Shown: one piece after another, positions 17,919 to 26,984 of the stretch
How positions within the stretch are numbered: the stretch's first letter is position 1
Layout of the letters: each line of letters starts with the position of its first letter
NCBI RefSeq assembly: GCF_014201335.1
Contig: NZ_JACHEB010000010.1
Span: forward strand, 62,001 to 126,000
From: Tunturiibacter gelidiferens
Lineage (GTDB): Bacteria; Acidobacteriota; Terriglobia; Terriglobales; Acidobacteriaceae
Direction of reading: 5' to 3'
Length of the DNA: 64,000 bases
Made by a program: the position numbers and the translations under genes
The notes under the pieces: generated by a model
Told to the model about the DNA's origin: nothing
Databases searched by the model: none
Seen by the model: only the letters and a program-made list of their open reading frames with translations

Positions 17919-18111
17919 CATGATTGGCGGTCCGTCAGATTCCGATACGGAACCATGGAATAGTAACAAAACGGGGGAAGTTTTCGTCGCAGCTTTGATC
18001 TTCCCGATGTCGCTTGGGTACGCAGTAACCCTTACCACTCGTCTGGGTCAGCCTCCTCTTCACGCTCCGCAGCGGCCAGGCGATATCGCGCCAAGCTAAA
18101 AGTCAACTGCA

Positions 18112-18813
18112 TCATCGTACGAGGTAGTTGCCGATTTCGATCCACCAGGTTGATTGGTGAGCGTACGTATACTCTGCGATGACTTGCATGAAGATCATCG
18201 TGGGGAGAGCATAGAGATAGACCCTGTGAATACGGCGTTCCACGATCATGTCTCGGAGTACGCCTAAGAGAATCAAAGCATCCACCCCAGCTGGAGCAAA
18301 GAGGTTGGGCAGACTTGGAATGCGTCCGAAAGCTGCTTCCGTGAGTGCACATGTGGCGATCAGCATAAGACGGCGATGAAAATCTGGACGCCTGCGCCAA
18401 TAGATCGCCAAAGCAAATGGAACCGCAAAGCAGACCAACTCCATCACTTCAACAATCAAGAAGGATACGGTTGGAAATGGAACTTGGCGCTGAATCGCCA
18501 ATTTCAGAACGGCGGTCGACGTCGTATAGCCGAGGACGACGATGGAGACCGCGAGCCCAGCGCCTACCCAGCCCAGCGTGCGATGCAGACGCACATTGCG
18601 CGAGCGTACAAGGGCGGATTGCAGGATGAAAAAAAGCAACCACGCAGAGAAGACAAAGGAGTGCAGATAAACGATCTGCGGAGGCCGGACACGAGGATGG
18701 AGCAGATTTTCGTTGATGGTATAGCTAAAGCCGTAGACAACAACGACCGTAATCAACAACGACATGAAGAGATAGAAATAGCGTTCCAGGACGCTCGTTC
18801 GCTTTGTTGTCAT
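18112..18813 (-). CDS. Six-helix membrane protein of unknown function, DUF2306-like layout
   Basis: The 233-residue protein has about six hydrophobic segments. An early His-containing helix (YLHSFVFSAWLLFFILQSALV) is followed by VRLHRTLGWVGAGLA; this His-rich helix pair resembles DUF2306 and other heme-binding-like membrane proteins. I do not assign a function. The ATG at 18813 has a TAGGAGAG site. Copy 2 of the shared 45-bp element lies 112 bases upstream, which suggests common control with the flavoprotein operon. The 17919-18111 gap holds nothing recognisable. Confidence 0.75.
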   Translation of the reverse strand: MTTKRTSVLERYFYLFMSLLITVVVVYGFSYTINENLLHPRVRPPQIVYLHSFVFSAWLLFFILQSALVRSRNVRLHRTLGWVGAGLAVSIVVLGYTTSTAVLKLAIQRQVPFPTVSFLIVEVMELVCFAVPFALAIYWRRRPDFHRRLMLIATCALTEAAFGRIPSLPNLFAPAGVDALILLGVLRDMIVERRIHRVYLYALPTMIFMQVIAEYTYAHQSTWWIEIGNYLVR

Positions 18814-18924
18814 ACTCTCCTACAGCCGCCTGGCTGGTCACTTGCTTTTAGTAGTTAATCTAAAACGATAGGCGACAGCAACAAAGGGCTCTCTCCTAAA
18901 GAGGGTACGCCCCATGGGGAGAGT

Positions 18925-18969
18925 GGTCTTGTCGAATGCGCCGCTTTGGAGCGATCGTGCGGTATCAGC
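18925..18969 (-). promoter_or_regulatory. Shared 45-bp upstream element, copy 2
   Basis: It is the partner of 16418-16462: 36 of 45 positions are identical with no gap and the orientation to the downstream gene is the same. The 18970-19505 stretch beyond it has a 62-codon frame at 19178 with a GGAG site, but nothing recognisable in it. Confidence 0.6.
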
Positions 18970-19505
18970 CTACAACTATCAATGTCTATTCTTCACAAGA
19001 AATGAATCACTTTCCTGCAAATAGTCCGGGCGGGATTGCCAGGTCATGAAGCGATGCTTCCCAGTTGTTACCAGACTGTACCGGATAATTTCACGGCTCT
19101 AGACCTGTAGTTTTTACGGTTAGTCCGAAGGTGGTGTATGGCACAATCTCTCCTTTACCAACCAGGAGACCTCTTCAATGGGCATGGCTCAATCCCGCGC
19201 CGCCGAGTTTGTACATAGGAGGGCTATGACCGTTCTTCGAACTCATCAGTGGGAGACGGCAAGCAGATGGACGGCAGTCAATCGTCAATTAGGACCCAAG
19301 CCTTCTAGGACGTTTGCGGTGCTGCTTGCTATGGATTGCGCTGCTCGGCACAGCTCGTATTCCTAGTTGGAATAACGCTCACCCTGATTTTCATTGGACG
19401 TGTAGCCACACTTGTCACGATCATTGGCTCAATTCGAGTGTTGAGCGGCAGACCTCAGAAGTCTTGATGATGACGCATTTCGACGCTTGGCTTTGGAGTG
19501 GCCCA

Positions 19506-19763
19506 ATGGCACAGACGCATTACCTTCTCGATGCACACGAAGCTGCACAAATGCTCCGCATGGATAGGCGGACGCTAGTTCGATGGGCACGTCTCGGCCA
19601 AGTCCCGGCTCATCCTATGGGAGAGGGCGAACGGAAGCTCTGGCGCTTCGTAGAACATGAGCTTCTACAGTGGGTTGAAGCCCGTACAATCAGCTCGGAA
19701 CGGCGACCGCCCGGGAGTACCATCGAGACAGTCATCAGCGCTCATGCGAGGAGAACAGCATGA
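19506..19763 (+). CDS. Excisionase/MerR-like DNA-binding protein
   Basis: The 85-residue protein has the HTH_17 excisionase fold: YLLDAHEAAQMLRMDRRTLVRWARLGQVPAHPMGEG, then a wing ending in LWRFVEHELLQWVEA. It would bend DNA at an attachment site to steer the integrase toward excision. The start at 19506 has GGAG upstream. Its stop overlaps the integrase start (ATGA at 19760-19763), so the two are translationally coupled. Confidence 0.85.
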   Translation: MAQTHYLLDAHEAAQMLRMDRRTLVRWARLGQVPAHPMGEGERKLWRFVEHELLQWVEARTISSERRPPGSTIETVISAHARRTA

Positions 19764-21018
19764 GCCGTTTTCAACAAGGAAGTCTCTTGAAACAGAAGCG
19801 TAAAAGCGGTCCGGACGTATGGGTGTTTCGCTGGTATGACGAGACCAGCGGTAAGCGCACATGCAAGAAACGCAACCTCGGCACAGTGAAGGATCTTCCT
19901 TCACGCCGGGATGCGGAGCAGGCCGTGGCCGACTTTCGCGCAAACATCAACGTCGAGGTCAGAGTTCCCTTTACGGTCTCTGAACTCATCGCCCACTATC
20001 GCAAACACGAGTTAACCGAGAATAAGAAAGCATTCGCCACGATTGCATCAACCTCGATCTATCTGACCAACCACATCGCTCCGAAGTGGGGTGAGAAGTG
20101 GTTGTCAGATGTTCGAACCGTGGAAGTCGAAGAGTGGCTACACTCTCTCCAATACGCTCCGGCCACAAGGAGCAAAATTCGGAACATCATGTCTGCGGTC
20201 TTCAACCATGCCATCCGGTATGAATGGATGCTTCGCAACCCCATCACCAAGGTTCGGGCTTCGTCAATGCGGCTTCGGGAGCCAGATGTACTGACGCCCG
20301 CCGAATTCGCAGCCTTGGTGGACGAACTGCCACTTCGCGTAAAGCGATGGTGATTTTGGCGGGGAGTACGGGTTTGCGACGGTCGGAACTTGTTGCCCTT
20401 ACATGGCGAGATGTCGACACGCTCCTGATGCAGGTCAACGTCCTTCGCTCGTGCGTTCGGGGCCGCTTCGGGGATACCAAGACCGAAGCGAGCCCAAAAC
20501 CTGTTCCATTGCACACGTCAGTCGTCGAGTGTCTCGACGCCTGGAGGAGGGAGTCGCTGTACAACGGCGACGACGATTTTCTCTTTCCGTCAGTTCGAAA
20601 TGAGGGAAGAACGCCGGTGACTCCCGACATGATTCTGAAAAAGATCATTCGCCCCGCACTCGTCCGGGCGAAGATTACAGGGAAGAGAATCGGATGGCAC
20701 AGCTTCCGTCACTCTCTGGCGACGAACCTGAGAGCGGCTGGTGCGGATCTGAAGACAGCCCAGGAACTCGTGCGTCACGCGAACTCGCGGATCACCCTCG
20801 ACATCTATACACGGGCGATCTCAGCGACCAAACGTGAGGCCAACAATAAAGTCATGGAGATGGTGATTGAGGCCGGCAAGACCAGGCTTTCAGCACCCTC
20901 GCCCGCACCCTCGCGACGGGAAGCCCACTCATTAGAAGGCAGCAAAAAAGGTGCCGTAAACTCTCAGCACCCTTCAGCACCCTCGCGGGCTACAACTAAT
21001 CTTGTCACTGTGCCATAA
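19760..21018 (+). pseudogene. Tyrosine recombinase (integrase), frameshifted at an AAA run
   Basis: The N-terminal part, with an arm-binding region and a SAM-like core-binding domain, runs to a TGA at 20353. The catalytic part continues in another frame: Arg in GSTGLRRSELVAL, HSFRH with His and Arg, the second His in VRHANSRITLD and the nucleophile Tyr in IYTRA. Adding one base at the AAA at 20341-20343 restores a full enzyme of about 420 residues (LPLRVKAMVILAGSTG). The C-terminal tail is Ser/Pro-rich. The 3' end runs into a 9-bp hairpin (21013-21021 with 21035-21043) and a tRNA-Asp fragment, the usual place for an integrase beside its attachment site. As read here it would be inactive. Confidence 0.88.
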
Positions 21019-21040
21019 ACCTTTTATTTTCTTTGGTTTA

Positions 21041-21086
21041 TGGCGGGGGAAGCCGGGGCTCGAACCCGCGACCTCTGCCGTGACAG
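21041..21086 (-). other. Attachment-site remnant: tRNA-Asp 3' half
   Basis: Read on the minus strand, the segment has a CTGTCAC anticodon loop (GUC, Asp), the variable stretch AGGTC, a T-arm GCGGG-TTCGAGC-CCCGG and a 3' end GCCA. The T-stem is one base out of register and the 5' half of the tRNA is missing, so it is not a working gene. It is the copy of the target tRNA left by integration, right after the integrase. Confidence 0.65.
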
Positions 21087-21177
21087 TGAACTGGAAATAC
21101 GTAACTTATTGGAAACAGGCGTAGCGGATGGCTCCTTTAGCGCCCTGAGACACCCAAAGTAACCCTTATTGCACCCT

Positions 21178-21250
21178 TATCGAACCCACGACCTCTTTCC
21201 TGTAGACCTCTGCCCACGACCTCTGCCTTAAGGCAGAGGTCGTGGGTTCG
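21178..21250. repeat. Tandem tRNA-like fragments with a 34-bp perfect palindrome
   Basis: The block CGAACCCACGACCTCT occurs at 21181-21196 and a related CCCACGACCTCTGCC at 21213. The latter is followed at once by its exact inverse, giving a 34-bp perfect palindrome at 21213-21246 whose right end reads GTGGGTTCG. Every unit resembles a tRNA variable loop plus T-arm. They look like repeated attachment sites from serial integrations. Confidence 0.65.
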
Positions 21251-21262
21251 TTAGCGATTTTT

Positions 21263-21360
21263 TGCGGAGATTTGCCCAAGTTATCTCCGCATGTCCCGCG
21301 GAGACAATCTTTCCTAATGCGGAGATTAGGCCTATAATCTCCGCAAGGGGTGCGGAGATT
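21263..21360. promoter_or_regulatory. Operator array and promoter of the fic gene
   Basis: Six GCGGAGA-type half-sites lie in 98 bases. TGCGGAGAT (21263-21271) faces ATCTCCGCA (21283-21291). TGCGGAGATTA (21318-21328) faces TAATCTCCGCA (21335-21345). Single copies lie at about 21298 and at 21351, the latter inside the first codons of fic. A TATAAT (21333-21338) sits within the second pair, so a bound repressor would cover the -10 box. The start codon lies only about 11 bases after it, which suggests a leaderless or nearly leaderless mRNA. Confidence 0.65.
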
Positions 21361-22468
21361 GAGCAGGTACATCCATGAGCTCAAGGCCTGTCCCAACTTC
21401 GATTGGGATCGCAAACGCCTGATTGAACCACTAGCTACCGTGCGCCATGAACAGGGGCGATTACTGGGCCGGATGGAAAATCTCGGCTTTCGGCTTCAGC
21501 AGGAGGCCCTCTTGATGACCCTCACGGAAGACGTTCTCAAGAGCAGTGAGATCGAGGGCGAAAAGCTCAACGAAGAACTGGTTCGGTCCTCCATCGCAAG
21601 ACGACTGGGCATGGATATCGGCGGCCTCCAGACCGTCGATCGAAACGTCGAGGGTGTGGTCGAGATGATGCTCGATGCGACGCGCCAATATGACGAGCCC
21701 CTGACTGGGGAGCGGCTCTTTGGATGGCATGCCTCGCTCTTCCCAACCGGCCGGAGCGGAATGAAGAAGATCGCTGTCGGCAATTGGCGCAACGATGCTG
21801 AAGGTCCCATGCAAGTAGTCTCAGGTCCGGTAGGCCGGCAACATGTTCACTTCGAGGCGCCGGTCGCCAAGCTGCTGAATCACGAGATGCAGACCTTTCT
21901 CGACTGGTTCAACGAAGCCAACGAAAAAGACTGGGTCGTGAAAGCCTCCCTGGCCCATCTCTGGTTCGTAACAATTCATCCATTCGACGATGGCAATGGC
22001 CGCATCGCGCGCGCTATCGCAGATATGAGTCTTGCTCGGTCGGAACGAAGTTCACGGCGCTTCTACAGCATGTCGGCGCAGATCCAACAAGAACGACGCG
22101 CTTACTACGATCATCTTGAGCAGGCCCAGCGCGGCACGATGGACATCACGAATTGGATGGCATGGTTTCTCGACTGTCTGGGTCATGCCATTAACGGCGC
22201 GCAAACGACCCTCGCGACCGTACTTGTCAAAGCCCGCTTCTGTGAATCCATCGCCGCCGTTTCCCTCAATGAGCGCCAGAGGCTCGTCCTCAATCGCCTT
22301 CTGGACGGATTTGAGGGAAAACTCACGACGTCAAAGTGGGCGAAGCTGGCGAAGTGCTCACAGGATACGGCCACTCGCGACATCCTTGCCCTCGTCCACC
22401 AAGGTGTCCTGAAGCGCAATGCCGAGGGTGGTAGAAGCACGAGCTATTCAATTGCTCTCCAACCATAA
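21350..22468 (+). CDS. fic: Fic-domain AMP-transferase with N-terminal inhibitory motif and C-terminal winged helix
   Basis: The 372-residue protein has an N-terminal helical part with the inhibitory motif SSEIEGE (residues about 65-71) and the catalytic loop HPFDDGNGRIARA (about 210-222). Its C-terminal winged helix-turn-helix is LNERQRLVLNRLLDGFEG, then LTTSKWAKLAKCSQDTATRDI and a wing GRSTSYSI. Fic enzymes transfer AMP from ATP to Ser, Thr or Tyr of target proteins; the inhibitory helix here marks the class II, self-restrained type. The C-terminal domain could bind the palindromes in front of the gene, making it its own repressor. The start is a GTG inside the last half-site. It lies just beyond the tRNA-like attachment repeats, so it is likely cargo of an integrated element. 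Confidence 0.93.
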   Translation: MRRLSRYIHELKACPNFDWDRKRLIEPLATVRHEQGRLLGRMENLGFRLQQEALLMTLTEDVLKSSEIEGEKLNEELVRSSIARRLGMDIGGLQTVDRNVEGVVEMMLDATRQYDEPLTGERLFGWHASLFPTGRSGMKKIAVGNWRNDAEGPMQVVSGPVGRQHVHFEAPVAKLLNHEMQTFLDWFNEANEKDWVVKASLAHLWFVTIHPFDDGNGRIARAIADMSLARSERSSRRFYSMSAQIQQERRAYYDHLEQAQRGTMDITNWMAWFLDCLGHAINGAQTTLATVLVKARFCESIAAVSLNERQRLVLNRLLDGFEGKLTTSKWAKLAKCSQDTATRDILALVHQGVLKRNAEGGRSTSYSIALQP

Positions 22469-22797
22469 ATCCGTTGATGAACGATCAGCGGAACTTGCCA
22501 TACAAGGAATAGCGACCAGAGTCTGAGAATCTGCGTGGCACAAATGAACAGGGTCAGCGGCATTCTCAAGCAAAGGGTTCCTGAGCCGTCAGATCATATG
22601 TCGGTTCATCAGAACCTCACAGATTACAGGAACTCAGCCCATCCGCTCCACCGTGGAGCTTAGCATCGCAGATTGTTCCGCTATATCCAGAGAGGAAGTA
22701 GCGAGTGAGGAAGGCGTTGAGCATTGGCGCTTAGGAAGGTTATCGGGCGGTTCTGGGCGGACTGTATGTCATAGCGCAGCGGGGTGAGTCATGAGCC
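22469..22797. other. Intergenic stretch without a gene
   Basis: I see no convincing reading frame, RNA gene or repeat in this segment after fic. Confidence 0.5.
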
Positions 22798-22935
22798 TCA
22801 CTTCTTCGGGATCTTCGGCTCGGGGACCGGTGGTGGAATTGGACCGATTTCCGTTCCGCCGTCCTTCGTGCGCTTCATTATCAGTTTTGGAGGTGTCTTT
22901 TTATCGGGCAGCTTTGCGGGTTCTGCTTTCCTCAT
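22798..22935 (-). CDS. Small basic, proline-rich protein (45 residues)
   Basis: The short frame begins at an ATG with a strong GAGAGGA site 7 bases upstream. The product is rich in Lys and Pro: it starts MRKAEPAKLPDKKTPPKLI and ends GPIPPPVPEPKIPKK. It has no membrane segment or Cys and is probably disordered. I do not recognise it. The good ribosome site and the even composition argue that it is real. Confidence 0.5.
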   Translation of the reverse strand: MRKAEPAKLPDKKTPPKLIMKRTKDGGTEIGPIPPPVPEPKIPKK

Positions 22936-22991
22936 GCTTTTGTCCTCTCGATTCGAGCAAATATCCTACTCCTTAAAACAGTGGCTCATAC

Positions 22992-23333
22992 ATGACCGAC
23001 CAGTCCCGCCGTCGCGCCTTGGTGTTCGGTAAAACAGTGGATTTTCAATCCCGCAATATTCATATCAGCACAGTGCGGTGGCATAGCAGATTCAAAGAGG
23101 AGTACGCGAGCGGCCGGGACGTAAAGATTGCCGTCCATGCTTGGCTTCAGTGCGGGAAAACTTTCTTCGCGGGGGAGATCAGCGACGGCACATGGCTCGA
23201 AGATTTGAATATCAGTGCTCCGCTCCGAAAACAGTCAGAGATCGGTTCACTAGAACGGAGGAAGGGTACTCGTGCTTTCGTACGCACCGTACGATGTCCC
23301 ACAAAATGCATGAAATTTGCATCGAAGCCTTAG
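22992..23333 (+). CDS. Hypothetical protein (113 residues)
   Basis: The frame starts at the ATG at 22992 and has a plausible codon pattern through about residue 85 (VKIAVHAWLQCGKTFFAGEISDGTWLEDLNIS), then becomes basic. I recognise no domain. No clear ribosome site precedes it. It is divergent from the 45-residue gene with 56 bases between them. The 23334-23610 stretch after it shows nothing. Confidence 0.35.
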   Translation: MTDQSRRRALVFGKTVDFQSRNIHISTVRWHSRFKEEYASGRDVKIAVHAWLQCGKTFFAGEISDGTWLEDLNISAPLRKQSEIGSLERRKGTRAFVRTVRCPTKCMKFASKP

Positions 23334-23610
23334 ATCTTGCGCGGTTGCCATAAGGAACATACGAGAAATGGTCACCGGAAATCGAGGCCGCCGACTCCGC
23401 TTCTCACGAGTTGGCGGGCTCATCAACATTGGTATTGAGTATTTGGTTCGATGGAGTCGGCGTTGCTTGCTGACGAATGATTGAGGGTGTGCTCCTATAT
23501 AAGGTAAAGGAGTCGAAGCTACCCGCCAGGGTCAACTACTACTCGTCGACAATTGCGTCCTAAGAATCATCAGCGGCCCTCAAGTTTAGAGAGCCGCTTC
23601 ATGCTGAGCG

Positions 23611-23889
23611 CTAGGGAATCGCGGCTAACTCTTGCTCAGCCCGGAACCAATCCTGCTCGTGAGAGCCGTGCTGCCTTCCACGTTGCTCGAAAAACCGATG
23701 CGCCAACGAGGATACCTCTTCGTGACTTGGCTCCCGGCGCGATTTTGATGAAGCTGCTTCGTTGCTAGACTTGGCAGAGCCAGACTTTGGTGTACTTGTG
23801 GCCCTAACCGCTGGCGCGGCGGGTGTTTTCTCCTCGCCTCCCGCTGTTTTCTTTGCCGCCTTCTTTGGCTTTTTTTCGGTAGTGCTCAT
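23611..23889 (-). CDS. DUF2934-family small protein
   Basis: The 92-residue protein has a long Lys/Ala/Ser-rich, probably disordered N-terminus (residues 1-50). The DUF2934 motif follows: SHEEVSSLAHRFFEQRGRQHGSHEQDWFRAEQELA. This domain is common in soil acidobacteria and proteobacteria and its function is unknown. The start at 23889 has a GGAG site; the longer frame does not. A broken paralogue lies at 57948. Confidence 0.8.
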   Translation of the reverse strand: MSTTEKKPKKAAKKTAGGEEKTPAAPAVRATSTPKSGSAKSSNEAASSKSRREPSHEEVSSLAHRFFEQRGRQHGSHEQDWFRAEQELAAIP

Positions 23890-24154
23890 GCTGATCTCCT
23901 GATTTGGATAGACTCCCGCGTACATGGCCAGTTCTAGAATAGTGGATGAAGAGAACTTCATGTATCAACAACTGCGGATTTAAGGCCTAGTACAGCGGTC
24001 AGTCGTATCTGCACAATGCACCCTGGAACGTTTGTTGCGGTGAGCGCATCACAGCATGGCAAGGGAGAATCGCCGTGGGCATCGATCCGTGGGACGATGC
24101 AAGCTATGTCACCGCGGAAGTGTTCCCCGCAACGGGTGGAAGGAAACCATATTA

Positions 24155-25072
24155 GTGGCCGGTAAAGTTCATATTGGTATTTCAGGATGGCGCTATGCTG
24201 GTTGGCGGGGCGTGTTCTATCCGCCGAAACTGCCGCAACGCAGCGAGCTAACGTTCGCGGCGAACAACTTCAACTCCATTGAGATCAACGGGACGCACTA
24301 CTCCCTTCAGAAGCCCGAATACTTCGCAAAATGGGCCGCAGAGACGCCAGATGATTTTGTCTTCGCGGTGAAGGGATCCCGCTTCATCACGCATATGAAA
24401 AAGCTCCGGGACGTTGAAGAAGCTCTTGCGAACTTTTTCGCACAAGGGGTTCTGCGTCTTGGGAAGAAGCTGGGCCCGGTGCTATGGCAGTTTCCGCCAC
24501 AGTTTGTATTCGATCCAGTAAAGCTGGAGACTTTCTTCAAAATGCTACCGAGGACGATGAAGCAAGCAGCTCAACTCGCAGGCGCACATGGGCCGAAGTT
24601 GCATGGCCGGGCGCATACAACAGTCGAAGGAGGAACCGCAAAGCAGGAGATCCGGCATTGCGTCGAAATTCGGCACGAGAGTTTTGCTGTCCCGGAGTTC
24701 ATTCAACTACTACGACGACATCGCATTTGCTCGGTCGTGGCCGACACGGTGGAGTGGCCCTTATTGATGGACGTGACTACCGACTTCGTCTATTGCAGGC
24801 TACATGGGTCGGAACAGCTTTACGCCAGCGGCTACGGCGATGCAGCACTTGATCTCTGGGCCGACCGTGTCGCTGCTTGGGCGGGAGGAGAGGATGCGCC
24901 GAGTGGCCGGTTCGCTTGCGGGGAACGGTGCAGGAAGATTTCGGCACGCGATATTTATGTTTACTTTGATAACGACACGAAGGTGCGGGCTCCTTTTGAT
25001 GCAAAGAGCCTGCGGGAACGGGTACAGCGGCGATTGGATCTGCAGACAACGATCGAGCGTCGCTTGATTTGA
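24155..25072 (+). CDS. DUF72 (YecE-like) TIM-barrel protein
   Basis: The 305-residue protein starts like the family (VHIGISGWRYAGWRGVFYPPKLPQ), then has FNSIEINGTHYSLQKPEYFAKWA, FVFAVKGSRFITHMKKL, GPVLWQFPPQF and CVEIRHESF, ending with DIYVYFDND. DUF72 proteins are TIM barrels of unknown activity. I chose a GTG start at 24155, where family similarity begins; an AAGGAA lies upstream. Upstream codons in the same frame look random. It ends 38 bases before the DUF763 remnant. Confidence 0.85.
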   Translation: MAGKVHIGISGWRYAGWRGVFYPPKLPQRSELTFAANNFNSIEINGTHYSLQKPEYFAKWAAETPDDFVFAVKGSRFITHMKKLRDVEEALANFFAQGVLRLGKKLGPVLWQFPPQFVFDPVKLETFFKMLPRTMKQAAQLAGAHGPKLHGRAHTTVEGGTAKQEIRHCVEIRHESFAVPEFIQLLRRHRICSVVADTVEWPLLMDVTTDFVYCRLHGSEQLYASGYGDAALDLWADRVAAWAGGEDAPSGRFACGERCRKISARDIYVYFDNDTKVRAPFDAKSLRERVQRRLDLQTTIERRLI

Positions 25073-25110
25073 AGCGAATAAAGAGCGAAAATAGTCAACG
25101 AGGCGACGAT

Positions 25111-25380
25111 ATGAAGCGCTCAGGTACTGCCGATCTTCCACTTCACGGCGGACGTGTGCCTCCTTGGCTCGCCAGCCGGATGACAGAGCTGGGGACTGCC
25201 ATCGCCGAACAGGTCATCCTGAACTACGGGCAATCCGAGTTCCTTACGCGACTGAGCGATCCGTTCTGATTCGAGGCATATGGTGCCGTGATCGGTATGG
25301 ACTGGCACTCCTCCGGTATTACAACCTCGGTGCTCGGCGCGCTAAAGCAAGGAATGAATTCGGGTTACTCAGATTTGTAA
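25111..25380 (+). pseudogene. DUF763 protein, nonsense-mutated and truncated
   Basis: The frame starts MKRSGTADLPLHGGRVPPWLA, a near-exact DUF763 beginning, and runs to LSDPF. A TGA then replaces the Trp expected in DPFWF (25267-25269). The same frame continues with FEAYGAVIGMDWHSSGITTSVLGALKQG before a TAA at 25378-25380. About 300 residues of the family are missing after that. The remains show a nonsense mutation plus loss of the 3' part. Neighbouring DUF72 is intact. Confidence 0.85.
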
Positions 25381-25396
25381 AACTGTTACGGGATCT

Positions 25397-26141
25397 TCAA
25401 ACGGATGTTGACCCCGAGCCCGAGCGGACTCGTAACGCATCGATCGAATTTGTTCTATTCCCCGTGCGTAATCGACTTCCAATGGCACGAATTGCAAGCA
25501 AGTGCAGAACGACGGCAAGCGGTACCAAGAATCCTGGAATGAGCAGGAACGGAAATGTACTTATCATTCGATCGGGAATTTCGGAGTGGATAAGATGGAG
25601 TGGTCCGGGAGCTGTCAGTACGGCGCGAGTGACAACATTTAGCAGTGCGAGAAGCCCCAGGATGTTCCAGGCGCCCGCAAGTTTGAGCCCCCATCGTTCG
25701 CGTATCGACAACCATGCAATCAGGGGTGCCGACAGTCCTATATAAATGTCGACGTTGGCTCCACCGAACGTCAGCATCTTCGGTACCAGGCCCTCGATCC
25801 AGAGCTGATGCAGGAACAACTCCACGCCGACGCGAAAGCATTGCGTGCCCAGGATTAGCCAGAGCGGAAAGGCCAGTATGCCCTGTGCGCTAATAGACGG
25901 TCGCACAATGACAAAGATGAGGAACAAAAGGACAGGACCCACGATGAAAGCGATTCCCGGCCGCCGCATTTTTGAATTACCCGAGAATGCCGAAGTGTGC
26001 CATCAGGCCGGCGTAGAGAAACCATACGACGAGGCCAGCCAGCACGCCAAGTGCGACTCGACGATTGATGTAACGGTCAATCATCGCGACGACGAATGCT
26101 GTCATCAACGCCACGAATCCGAGAAAGAGCGCGGAGGTCAT
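25397..26141 (-). pseudogene. Multi-pass membrane protein, split by a frameshift
   Basis: A 54-codon frame from the ATG at 26141 (GAGG site) has two hydrophobic segments and ends FGILG at a TAA. Seven bases later a second frame begins MRRPGIAFIVGPVLLFLIF and runs 190 residues with about five further segments (FGGANVDIYIGLSAPLIAW, NVVTRAVLTAPGPLHLIH, IPGFLVPLAVVLHLLAIRAIG). Dropping one base at the junction fuses them without a stop, giving a seven-segment protein of about 245 residues. I believe the fused form is the family's normal state, from memory of similar unnamed proteins. Function is unknown. The two parts could also be translated separately. Confidence 0.55.
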
Positions 26142-26408
26142 CTGCAATCCTCATTCCTGATCTAGACGACTTCTTTGTGCATCATTGCGATTTTGGAGTC
26201 ACAACATACCGAGAGGCAGCAGAGGTCCGATCGGCATCAGCTCAAAGGTCAACAGATTAGCTTGCCCAAGTGGCAGGCCTTTAAGAAGCTTGTCCGCCTC
26301 GTCGACCGAGTCGACGTTCATATTGCTGTCGTTGTTCCTGCGAGAGAGGCTTCAATGTGCCGACTGCCATTACCTTCATAGTTTTCTCCAATAGATAAAG
26401 CTTGAAGA

Positions 26409-26984
26409 TTATTCGTGTACGGCAACAGGCGCGCGAAACAGCGCCTCGTTCTTGACTATGTAGTCCATCATCTCGAGTGGATCCCGGCCGGTGAGCTTCT
26501 TCACCATGTCGTTGGTTCCGGAGAAGACTCCGTCGAGGCAATCCTGGCAGACGTATCCCATGTGCTGTTGGAAGTATGGCGTAAATCCACTCTTTTAAGA
26601 GAGTCTTGAACGCTTCTATCTCCATAGGGATGTAGGTGATTTTGTTTCCCAAGACCTGCGTCAGCATGTCCGCAATTTCGTACTGGCTCAGTTCCTTAGG
26701 ACCATAGAGCGGATAGGTCTTTCAGGCGTGTTGGGCTGGATCCTTGAGGATGGCGGCGATGACTCTGCCGAGGTCTTCTCCTGCGGCAGGGGCGTACCGG
26801 GCGTCGCCAAATGCGAGGGGGAGGATCTTCTTATCCCGGATGGCACCTGCCATATACATGATCCATTCAGAAAATAAGGTCGGACGCAGATGGGTGACCG
26901 GAACTCCTGAGCGGTCGAGTAGGCGTTCTGCGATCCAATGATTCTGAGCAGCGTGACTCTTCGCAGATCTTCGCGCTGAGGCAG
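26409..26984 (-). pseudogene. NmrA-like NAD(P)-binding protein remnant
   Basis: Only the C-terminal two thirds of an NmrA-type atypical SDR remain. AAQNHWIAERLLDRSGVPVTHLRPTLF begins near 26984. A TGA at 26722-26724 then replaces one residue before KTYPLYGPKELSQYEIADML. A frame change near 26592 follows, after which FTPYFQQHMGYVCQDCLDG and MMDYIVKNEALFRAPVAVHE run to the TAA at 26409. The N-terminal Rossmann motif is gone; the gene is cut where the oppositely oriented glycosyltransferase fragment begins. Confidence 0.8.

Noticed and set aside
21041-21086. Functional tRNA-Asp gene
   Set aside because: The 5' half is missing and the T-stem is out of register by one base.
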